A DNA stretch of 12,034 bases, taken from Verrucomicrobiota bacterium. GTDB lineage: Bacteria; Verrucomicrobiota; Verrucomicrobiia; Opitutales; Oceanipulchritudinaceae. How positions within the stretch are numbered: position 1 is the first letter of the stretch; every line of letters starts with the position of its first letter. This document shows positions 5,912 through 12,034 of the stretch, piece after piece. The position numbers and the translations under genes are program-made. Below the pieces are notes generated by a model. It was not told the origin of the DNA. It searched no databases and saw nothing but the letters and a program-made list of their open reading frames with translations. Location: contig JAAAOD010000188.1 in the NCBI GenBank assembly GCA_009908535.1, positions 1-12,034 of the forward strand. Reading direction: 5' to 3'.

Positions 5912-6673
5912 TTACGCCAGCAGCTCGCGCAGGGTGCGGGCGTCCTCAAGGAACTGGGCGGGATCGTCATTGCGGACAAATTCGAGCAGGCAGTCGTGAT
6001 CGCGGCCAGAGGCGGCGGCGACTTCAAAGTAGCCCTGCCAGCGCTCACGGCCGTCCGCGAGGGGGAGCCGGTGGGCGGCATCCGGCCACCAGTGGAAGAC
6101 GTGCAGGTTGGCAAGCCGCGGCAGTACCTGCTTGAGCGAGGCAAGGGCGGTCTCGTAGGGCGCGCCATTGTGCGGCTGCCAGAGAGTCTGGTAATTCGGG
6201 TGGTCAACCTCCTCGAGGAACCGGGCGGCGGATTCCGGGGTGTCGGTGACGGTGCCGTTGTGGTATTCGGAGGCGACGATGAGGCCCTTATGCGCGGCCA
6301 TATCCGCGAGCAAGCGGCTGTGCCGGACCAGTTCTGCGCGGCCTTCGTCGGTCAGGTCGGCAGACCCGAGGGTGCCGGCCCATACGCGGATAAGCGGTGC
6401 GCCCAGTTCCCGCGCGGTGTCGAGAATAGCGGGAAAATCACTCTCCGCGGCAGCCAGCGATTCGGTCCGGTAATAGGAACCGTAGGCGGCCACCTCGAGA
6501 CCGGCCTGACGCGTCAGGGATCCGATCCGGGAAGCCTTGGCCAGATCGCCCGGGGGGACGTGCACGTCCCCGCCCCACTCAATGGCCTGAAGGTCGGCCT
6601 TGCAGACGATGTCGATGAATGCCTCGCAGGAGAATTTCCGGAAGGTTATGGAGAGTGCGCCGGTCCGTAACAT
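5912..6673 (-). CDS. Sugar phosphate isomerase/epimerase-like TIM-barrel protein (AP endonuclease 2 / xylose isomerase-like family)
   Basis: The 253-residue protein has the pattern of the xylose isomerase-like TIM-barrel family, whose members isomerise or epimerise sugars and polyols with a divalent metal. Beta-strand and ligand-like positions can be followed: AIEWGGDVHVP (30-40), VAAYGSYY (61-68), LIRVWAG (94-100), IVASEYHNGTVTDT (132-145; Glu136 a likely metal ligand), LWQPHNG (164-170; His168), LHVFHWWP (190-197; His194) and LLEFVRND (229-236; Glu231). It has no signal peptide or membrane segment, so it is probably cytosolic. It starts 6 bp after galM, so the two are very likely cotranscribed, which supports a role on a free or phosphorylated sugar. 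A small inverted repeat CGGCT/AGCCG (6676-6690) spans the junction. The substrate cannot be predicted, and a sugar lyase or hydrolase role is possible in this fold family. Confidence 0.78.
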   Translation of the reverse strand: MLRTGALSITFRKFSCEAFIDIVCKADLQAIEWGGDVHVPPGDLAKASRIGSLTRQAGLEVAAYGSYYRTESLAAAESDFPAILDTARELGAPLIRVWAGTLGSADLTDEGRAELVRHSRLLADMAAHKGLIVASEYHNGTVTDTPESAARFLEEVDHPNYQTLWQPHNGAPYETALASLKQVLPRLANLHVFHWWPDAAHRLPLADGRERWQGYFEVAAASGRDHDCLLEFVRNDDPAQFLEDARTLRELLA

Positions 6674-6679
6674 GGCGGC

Positions 6680-7756
6680 TTACGTAGCCGAGAACCGGTA
6701 CTCGGTAAAGGATTTATAGGGCTTTCCGGGATCGAGCCGCGTGGAAGGAAAATCCGGTTCGTTGGGAGCGTTCGGAAAGTGTTGAGTCTCGAGACAGAGG
6801 CCGGCGTGGCGGGCATAATAACAGCCGCCCTTGCCCGCGAAGGAACCGTCGAGGTTGTTCCCCGTATACAGCTGGACGCCCGGTTCCGAGGTGTACACCG
6901 TCATGCAGCGTCCGCTGGCAGGATCCTCGACGCTGGCGACCGGTTCGGAGAGGTCCCGCTCTGCGGGGAAGACGAAAGTGTGGTCAAAGCCGTTGTTGCC
7001 GGCGACCTGCGGATCGGGAGAATCGAGACGGTGGTCGAGGCTGTCGGCCTGCCGGAAGTCGAAGGGACTGTCGTCGACAGGTTCCTGTTTGCCTTTGGGG
7101 GTGTTGGTTTCCGGATCGGTGGGCAGGTAGTGGTCTGCGCGAATCTGCAGGACGTGTTCACGGATGGTTCCGGCATCCTGGCCGGCGAGGTTGAAGTAGG
7201 GATGCGCGGTCAGGTTGATCACGGTGGGTGCGTCGGTACTGGCCTCGTATTCGTAGCGCAAGCCGTTGTCCGCGGTCAGGGAAAGGGTGACGCGAAGCTC
7301 GAGATTACCGGGATAGCCCATCTCGCCGTCGGGGCTCTCGTACCTCAGGAGGAGCGCCTCGTCGCCGTCGCGGTCGATCACCGTTCCTTCAAAAAGCTGG
7401 TGCGAAAAGCCCCTCGGCCCCCCGTGGAGGTGCACACCGGCGGCTTCCTCGTTGACCGGCAGCTGGTATTTTTTCCCGTCCAGCGTAAAGCTTCCCCCCG
7501 CGATGCGGTTGGCAAAACGGCCGACCAGCGTTCCGAAATAGTTGCTGTTCCGCTGCACGTAATCGTCGATGGCATCGAGGCCGAGGACGATATCGTCCGG
7601 CATGCCGATGCGATCCGGGACTTCCAGTTCGATAAGGACGCCGCCAAAGTTGAGAAAGGTGGCGCGCAGGCCGCCTTCGTTCGAAAGCGTGAAGGCTGTG
7701 ATGACCCTGCCATCGGACATTTCTCCGATGGGTTCCTGATGAATAGTGGTTTTCAT
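6680..7756 (-). CDS. galM: Aldose 1-epimerase (galactose mutarotase)
   Basis: GalM interconverts alpha and beta anomers of hexoses such as galactose and glucose. The 358-residue product has the family landmarks: NRIAGGSFTLDG (83-94), GVHLHGGPRGF (107-117; His111), INLTAHPYFNLAG (180-192; general acid His185), GFDHTFVF (256-263; Asp258) and LCLETQHFPNAPN (320-332; catalytic base Glu323). These correspond to E. coli His104, His175, Asp243 and Glu309. No secretion signal is seen, so it is probably cytosolic. The frame is open up to 7987, but the upstream part overlaps gspF on the same strand and is low-complexity Ser/Pro/Gly. The ATG at 7756 has a good ribosome binding site, GGAG (7764-7761) four bases upstream, and gives the usual length. 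It is the first gene of a two-gene unit with the TIM-barrel protein. No other galactose genes are in the window, so the actual substrate is open. Confidence 0.93.
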   Translation of the reverse strand: MKTTIHQEPIGEMSDGRVITAFTLSNEGGLRATFLNFGGVLIELEVPDRIGMPDDIVLGLDAIDDYVQRNSNYFGTLVGRFANRIAGGSFTLDGKKYQLPVNEEAAGVHLHGGPRGFSHQLFEGTVIDRDGDEALLLRYESPDGEMGYPGNLELRVTLSLTADNGLRYEYEASTDAPTVINLTAHPYFNLAGQDAGTIREHVLQIRADHYLPTDPETNTPKGKQEPVDDSPFDFRQADSLDHRLDSPDPQVAGNNGFDHTFVFPAERDLSEPVASVEDPASGRCMTVYTSEPGVQLYTGNNLDGSFAGKGGCYYARHAGLCLETQHFPNAPNEPDFPSTRLDPGKPYKSFTEYRFSAT

Positions 7757-7850
7757 GATACTCCAGACAGACGCGGTGCGATTACGGAAAGACCTGGTCC
7801 TTCCCTTCCCGCGTTGTGCTGCGCAGCCTATCGCGAGGCCCTGCGAATGC

Positions 7851-7874
7851 AAAGCAAAAGCGCCCAGGGCCGCT
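7851..7874 (-). terminator. Possible weak intrinsic terminator after the gspDEF operon
   Basis: On the - strand, AGCG (7874-7871) and CGCT (7862-7859) can pair around an 8-base GC-rich loop, followed by TTTTGCTTT, a T-rich stretch. It lies 21 bp past the gspF stop and about 100 bp before galM. The stem is only four base pairs, so this is a weak call. The remainder of the 139-bp gap shows no clear promoter for galM. Confidence 0.28.
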
Positions 7875-7895
7875 GCCGGGCCTTTTCCGGGGCGG

Positions 7896-9164
7896 CTACA
7901 ACTGCAGGGATTGTCCCACGCTGAGCACGGAGAAAACGACGGAAACAGCGATGATGGCGACGAGGAGAATGGCGCCTCCGAGGGCAACGGCCACGGTGGC
8001 GGTGGTGAGGAGATTGAGGGATTTCGTCAGTTCCTCGCGGTAGATCCGGTTGATGTCCTGGAGGCTGTTGACGATGTTCCCGGTGTTTTCGCCGACGGTG
8101 AGAATATCCATGGCGAGGTCGGGCATGTAGTGGACGCGCTGGATGGCGGTCGCCATGGAGACGCCCTCCTGGATCTGGCGGCGGGCGACGGCGAATTTCG
8201 CCCGCAGGATGACGTTGTTGATGGTGCGTTCGACAAGGCGGAGGGTCTCGGTCGTGTTGACCCCGCTGCCGAGCAGGGTCCCCATCAGATTGGTTGTGCC
8301 GTAGATGTTGGAGTAAAGGTAGATCCGGCCGATCAGCGGTGTGCGGAGCAGGGCGAGATCGGTTTTGCGCTGGCCGGTCTCCGTTTTGCGCCAGCGGCGG
8401 AGGGCGAAGACGCCGAGAACGGCGGCGATCAGGACGAAGGGCCCGTACGTGGCGGTGGCCTCGGAGGAGGTGATGAGGATCCGCGTGATCAGGGGCAGGT
8501 CCCCTCCCAACTGGTCCAGCATTTCCTGGATCCGCGGCAAAAGAAAGGTCAGCAGGATGATGACCACCGCGACCGCGGTGGAGAGGACGAACGCCGGGTA
8601 AGTGAGGTTGCTGATGAGCCGCTTGCGAACCTCACGGGTTTCCTCAAGGTAGGCCACGATCCGCTCAAGGACGGGGATGAGGTTACCGCTGGCCTCGCCG
8701 GCCTCGACGAGGTGGATGGTCGAGGCGGAAAAGAGGTCCGGACCCACCCGCATGGCCCCGGCGAGGGTGTGCCCTTCGCTGAGGCGTTTCCAGATCTCAT
8801 GGCAGAGGCCCTGCATCTGCGGATCGGTGAGCCGTCGGCTGAGCAGGCTGACCGCGTCGCCCAGCGACATCCCCGAAGAAAGGAGAACCAGCAGCCGCTT
8901 GAGGAATTCGAGGGCCACCGCCGATTTGGACCGCTTGAGACGGAAGCGGCTCTTTTTGCCGGACCCCCCACCGAAGAAATCGCGGGTCTCTGCCTCGCTG
9001 TCCCCGCCTTCGCCACTGCCGCTCTCCCCTACGGAATGGACGGAAAGCGGACGCAGGCGCTGTCCGGAAAGCTGCTGGAGCGCACGCTTGCGGTCCGTCG
9101 CTTCCAACTCGCCGTTGACGGATTTCCCGGAGGAATCGAGGGCTTTGTAGGCAAAGCGCGGCAT
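7896..9164 (-). CDS. gspF: Type II secretion system F / PilC-like inner-membrane platform protein
   Basis: The 422-residue protein is the polytopic inner-membrane platform of a type II secretion or type IV pilus-like machine; it links the ATPase to pseudopilus assembly. Residues 1-45 are the cytoplasmic N-terminal element (FAYKALDSSGKSVNGELEA). Residues 46-80 are a Gly/Ser/acidic linker rich in charged residues. Two GspF domains follow: 84-210, with LLSSGMSLGDA (94-104), HLVEAGEASGNL (151-162) and a membrane segment at 190-209; and 288-415, with LLGSGVNTTE (297-306) and LTVGENTGNI (355-364), ending in a long membrane segment at 385-413. A third membrane segment is at 240-255. It starts 7 bp after the gspE stop without a clear Shine-Dalgarno sequence, which suggests translational coupling. 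It closes the D-E-F operon. PilC of a type IV pilus is the main alternative. Confidence 0.92.
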   Translation of the reverse strand: MPRFAYKALDSSGKSVNGELEATDRKRALQQLSGQRLRPLSVHSVGESGSGEGGDSEAETRDFFGGGSGKKSRFRLKRSKSAVALEFLKRLLVLLSSGMSLGDAVSLLSRRLTDPQMQGLCHEIWKRLSEGHTLAGAMRVGPDLFSASTIHLVEAGEASGNLIPVLERIVAYLEETREVRKRLISNLTYPAFVLSTAVAVVIILLTFLLPRIQEMLDQLGGDLPLITRILITSSEATATYGPFVLIAAVLGVFALRRWRKTETGQRKTDLALLRTPLIGRIYLYSNIYGTTNLMGTLLGSGVNTTETLRLVERTINNVILRAKFAVARRQIQEGVSMATAIQRVHYMPDLAMDILTVGENTGNIVNSLQDINRIYREELTKSLNLLTTATVAVALGGAILLVAIIAVSVVFSVLSVGQSLQL

Positions 9165-9171
9165 GGCGCGA

Positions 9172-10899
9172 TCAGTCTTCGGCCTCCTCGCCTGTGCTGT
9201 AGCGCATGATCTCGTTCAGGGAGGTGCGCCCGAGCGCCAGTTGCTCCCATCCGCTCATCTGCAGCGTGGTCATGCCGTACTGGAGCGCCTGCTGACGGAT
9301 TTCGCGGGCGGAACGTTTCTGCACGATGAGCTCATGGATGGAGTCATCGACGCGCAGAATCTCAAAGAGCCCGACCCGGCCGCGGTACCCCAGCTGTCGG
9401 CAGACCTCGCAACCCGAGGGTTCCAGAATCCGGGCATGGAGCCGTTCGGAGGTGGCCTCGAGGTTGAGGGCGTCAAGGCATTCACGGAGATAGCGTTCCG
9501 AATACTCGACCGGGCGCGCGCATTTCGGGCACAGCCGCCGGACAAGCCGCTGCGCGAGGATCATCTCCACCGCCGAGGCGATGAGGAAGGGCTCGATCTC
9601 CATGTCGATGAGCCGCGTCAGGGCGCCCGGGGCATCGTTGGTGTGCAGGGTGCTGAGGACGAGGTGGCCGGTGAGGGCGGCCCGGATGGCGATGTCGGCG
9701 GTCTCCGAGTCGCGGATTTCCCCGACCATGATGACGTCCGGATCCTGGCGCAGGATATGGCGCAGGGCGTTGGCGAAGGTGAAGCCGATCTCCCCGTGCA
9801 CCTGCGTCTGGTTGACGCCCTCGACCTCGTACTCGACCGGATCCTCGACCGTGATGATACGGCGGCCGGGGGCATTGATCTGGCGGATGAAGGCGGTCAG
9901 CGAAGTCGATTTCCCGGAACCGGTGGGTCCGGTGACAAGGATGATGCCGTAGGGCAGGTCCAGCACCCGCTGGATGCGCTTCTGCTCCTGCTTGAGCATG
10001 CCCAGCTCCTCCATGGAAAGGGGCTGGTTCTTCTGGTTGAGAAGGCGGAGGCTGACGCTTTCCCCGTACATCGTGGGCATGGTGGAGATGCGGATGTCCA
10101 ACTCCGTTCCCTTGCCCCGGTAGACAATGCGCCCGTCCTGCGGTCGCCGCTTTTCCGAGATGTTCAGCTTCGCCATGATCTTCAGGCGCGAGATGATGGC
10201 CCCCTGGAAGCGGATCAGGTTGTCGGGCACGCGGATCGGGACCAGCTCGCCGTCGATGCGGTAGCGGATCTGCAACGACTCCTTCAGGGGCTCGAAATGA
10301 ATGTCCGTGGCGCGGTCGTCGATGGCCTTGGCGATGACCTCGTTGACGAAGCGGATGAGGGCGGCGTTTTCGTCCTCTTCCACCTCCTCGAGGCGGCCGC
10401 TGTCTTCGGTGGCGATGTCGGATTCGCTGAGCGAGTCCGCGCCAACGCCGTAGCGTTGCGTAATGGTATCGCTGATACGGTTGGCCGGGCCGAGGTACCA
10501 GCGCGGGCGCTTGCCGCTGACCGCGTAGACCCAGTCGTTCATTTCCGCCGCCGGCGGCCACACCGTGACGAGGGGAAGTTCGCTCCGGTGTCGTCCGTTG
10601 CCGTCCGCCTCCTCGCTTTCCTTTTCCTCCTCCCGTACGGGCAGGCACTGGTATTCGTGCATCATGCGCAGCGGCAGAAGCTCGGCGGCGTCCTCCGGAA
10701 TCTCGAAATCCTCGAGGACGGGGAGGTGGTCCCCGCGGGCGAGGGCCTGCAGCACCTCCGCCTCCGGCATGCGCAGGGCCTGCGCGAGAAGGGGAAGGCG
10801 GTTTTGCCGCGGCGCTTCCTCGATCATGGCGCGCTGGTCCGGCTCGAGCGAATCGAGCGGAGAGGGCGCGGCGGCGCGGGGGTTGGGTTCGGCGCACAT
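9172..10899 (-). CDS. gspE: Type II secretion system assembly ATPase GspE
   Basis: The 575-residue protein is the hexameric cytoplasmic ATPase that powers pseudopilus assembly. Residues 20-155 are an N-terminal MshEN/N1E-like region that docks on the inner-membrane partner; it carries an acidic insertion at about 89-108. Residues 175-570 are the catalytic part. Visible motifs are Walker A GPTGSGKST (324-332), the Asp box ITVEDPVE (349-356), Walker B VIMVGEIRDSE (389-399; Glu394) and the His box ALTGHLVLSTLHTND (408-422). A C-terminal four-cysteine zinc site, CPKC (457-460) and CEVC (497-500), is typical of GspE and PilB. The ATG at 10899 lies 15 bp after the gspD stop, and no Shine-Dalgarno sequence is seen; the next in-frame Met (25) would cut into the N-terminal region. 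PilB of a type IV pilus is possible, but linkage to gspD and gspF favours GspE. Confidence 0.94.
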   Translation of the reverse strand: MCAEPNPRAAAPSPLDSLEPDQRAMIEEAPRQNRLPLLAQALRMPEAEVLQALARGDHLPVLEDFEIPEDAAELLPLRMMHEYQCLPVREEEKESEEADGNGRHRSELPLVTVWPPAAEMNDWVYAVSGKRPRWYLGPANRISDTITQRYGVGADSLSESDIATEDSGRLEEVEEDENAALIRFVNEVIAKAIDDRATDIHFEPLKESLQIRYRIDGELVPIRVPDNLIRFQGAIISRLKIMAKLNISEKRRPQDGRIVYRGKGTELDIRISTMPTMYGESVSLRLLNQKNQPLSMEELGMLKQEQKRIQRVLDLPYGIILVTGPTGSGKSTSLTAFIRQINAPGRRIITVEDPVEYEVEGVNQTQVHGEIGFTFANALRHILRQDPDVIMVGEIRDSETADIAIRAALTGHLVLSTLHTNDAPGALTRLIDMEIEPFLIASAVEMILAQRLVRRLCPKCARPVEYSERYLRECLDALNLEATSERLHARILEPSGCEVCRQLGYRGRVGLFEILRVDDSIHELIVQKRSAREIRQQALQYGMTTLQMSGWEQLALGRTSLNEIMRYSTGEEAED

Positions 10900-10914
10900 G
10901 GTCGAAGAATCAGC

Positions 10915-12034
10915 TCAGGGTTGGTAACGGCGCGGGACCGGCTTTCCTTCTGTTTCCGGTTCTTTCTGCGAGCCACGGAAGGTGCCTTCCTCGAGATAGT
11001 CCCGCAGTTTTTCCGAACCTTCGAGGACGTCGATCAACTCGTTGGCGTCGCGGTCGGCGTCGTCGCTGTCCCGGATGATGCTCGGGCGCAGGAAAATCAG
11101 CAATTCGTTGCGGTTGTAACTGTCGGTATTCCGGGTGAAAAGATCTCCAAAGACCGGCAGCTTGCCGAGGATGGCCATGCGGTTCCTGTTTTCGCTCACG
11201 TCGAGGGACTGCAGGCCGCCGAGGACGATGAGGTCGCCGTCGCGGACGCTGACATAGGAAGTGGCGTTGCGAGTCCCGACCACCGGCTGCAGATTTTCGT
11301 TGATCTCCACTTCGCGGAGAACGTTCTGGATCTGCTGCTCGATCTCCATCTGCACGACCCCGTTGGAGCCGATGAGGGGCGTGACCTTCAGCTCCAGCTT
11401 GATGTCGCGAAATTGGACTTGTTGCTGTGTCGTGTCGGTGACGTTGCTGGTGGTCACCCCGGTGATAACGGGGCGTTCCTCCCCGACGGAGACGACGGCT
11501 TCCTTGTTGTGGGTGGTGACAATAGTGGGGGCGGAGAGGACCTCGGCGTTGGAATTCTGTTCCACGGCGTTGAGAACGGCCTCGATCCCGAAGCCGCCGG
11601 GACCCCAGGTAATGCCGTTGGGGAAGGTCACTCCGTAGAAGTTGCCGGGGTTGGCCTGTTTCTGGGAGGTTCCGGTGTTCTCCTCAAGGTTGAAGGCTTC
11701 GCCAGCCCCGCTGGCATTGTAGGCGAACCCGAAGGTGTCGATGCCGCGCGCGTCGTCCTTGGTGAGGGAAACATCCGTAATGACCACTTCGATACGGACC
11801 TGCGCGAGCAGGGTGTCGATTTCGGCGATCAACTGTTCAAGGTAGCGCAGGTCGTTGTTCGTTCCCGAGGCCACGATGGTGTTGGCGCGCTCGTCGGGGA
11901 CGATGGTGAGGAAATCGGAGAACTGCAGGTTGGTGGCCTCGGCCCGCGCGGCCGCCACAGTCTGGTTGTTCTGCCGGCGCTGCGCGGCCTGCCGGCGGGC
12001 GTTGGCGGTGTTGTTGGCATCCCCGCTGGTTTCC
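10915..12034 (-). CDS. gspD: Type II secretion system secretin GspD, C-terminal part (5' end outside window)
   Basis: The frame is open through the right edge; 372 C-terminal residues are visible. Secretins form the outer-membrane channel through which folded proteins leave. Numbering from the edge: residues 10-33 are a Gln/Arg/Asn/Ala-rich segment, 36-75 the end of an N3-type domain (FLTIVPDERANTIVASG, a common secretin motif), and 78-318 the secretin barrel. Barrel landmarks are IEVVITDVSL (81-90), NSNAEVLSAPTIVTTHNKEA (160-179), VSVGEERPVITGV (181-193; gate region), LKVTPLIGSNG (215-225), VRDGDLIVLGGL (263-274) and LGKLPVFGDLF (289-299). A charged 50-residue tail without a clear pilotin-binding domain ends in RRYQP. 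A GTG at 11958 is internal to the N3 domain and is not the true start. It is the first visible gene of the D-E-F operon. Type IV pilus PilQ is less likely given the barrel motifs and gene order. Confidence 0.93.
   Translation of the reverse strand, partial: ETSGDANNTANARRQAAQRRQNNQTVAAARAEATNLQFSDFLTIVPDERANTIVASGTNNDLRYLEQLIAEIDTLLAQVRIEVVITDVSLTKDDARGIDTFGFAYNASGAGEAFNLEENTGTSQKQANPGNFYGVTFPNGITWGPGGFGIEAVLNAVEQNSNAEVLSAPTIVTTHNKEAVVSVGEERPVITGVTTSNVTDTTQQQVQFRDIKLELKVTPLIGSNGVVQMEIEQQIQNVLREVEINENLQPVVGTRNATSYVSVRDGDLIVLGGLQSLDVSENRNRMAILGKLPVFGDLFTRNTDSYNRNELLIFLRPSIIRDSDDADRDANELIDVLEGSEKLRDYLEEGTFRGSQKEPETEGKPVPRRYQP

Noticed and set aside
6684..6705. A hairpin that starts GTAGCCGA like the repeats near the left end
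   Set aside because: It lies within the galM coding end, differs from the repeat core after eight bases, and has no GNRA loop; probably coincidence.
6779..7924. A 381-codon open frame on the + strand opposite galM
   Set aside because: Antisense to galM, without recognisable motifs, and galM has all catalytic residues.
7757..7987. Upstream extension of galM, which could look like a signal peptide because of its Ser/Phe/Cys-rich start
   Set aside because: It overlaps the end of gspF, is not hydrophobic enough for a signal peptide, and the ATG at 7756 has a ribosome binding site and fits the family length.
7746..9209. A 487-codon open frame on the + strand opposite gspF
   Set aside because: Low-complexity Gly/Asp/Glu-rich sequence, fully antisense to a clear gspF gene; a shadow of codon bias.

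Overview
This GC-rich window is a tightly packed stretch of bacterial chromosome made up mostly of core genes. It comes from a Gram-negative bacterium that makes lipid A and has a type II secretion system or type IV pilus-like machine. The LpxC-FabZ fusion, the efp/lpxA neighbourhood, the class I-beta DAHP synthase with a divergent metal loop, and REP-like hairpins with GNRA loops together suggest Verrucomicrobiota, perhaps Opitutales. This taxonomic guess is an inference from gene architecture; no marker gene here proves it.

Left part, + strand (1-2569): the 3' end of an RluA-family pseudouridine synthase gene, two imperfect 26-bp hairpin repeats, a type I-beta DAHP synthase (aroF, first step of the shikimate pathway), and dprA (loading of incoming ssDNA onto RecA).

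Middle part (2577-5908): on the - strand lie a HINT-type histidine-triad hydrolase and an LpxC-FabZ fusion. Divergent from these, on the + strand, are efp (elongation factor P, with Arg at the modified loop position) and lpxA. LpxA and LpxC catalyse the first two steps of lipid A synthesis, and FabZ serves the hydroxyacyl-ACP pool that LpxA draws on. The roughly 150-bp space between lpxC-fabZ and efp is the only divergent promoter region in the window.

Right part, - strand (5912-12034): a two-gene sugar unit, galM followed by a xylose-isomerase-like TIM-barrel protein. Beyond it is a gspD-gspE-gspF operon (secretin, ATPase, inner-membrane platform), with gspD running off the right edge. Gene pairs dprA/hinT and lpxA/isomerase converge with only 7 and 3 bp between stop codons.

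I see no rRNA, tRNA, CRISPR array, IS element, prophage gene or defence system, and no gene-free stretch longer than about 150 bp. I found no convincing undescribed system. The points most worth a second look are the Arg32 EF-P, the unusual DAHP synthase loops, the rearranged lpx/efp cluster and the tandem hairpin repeats.
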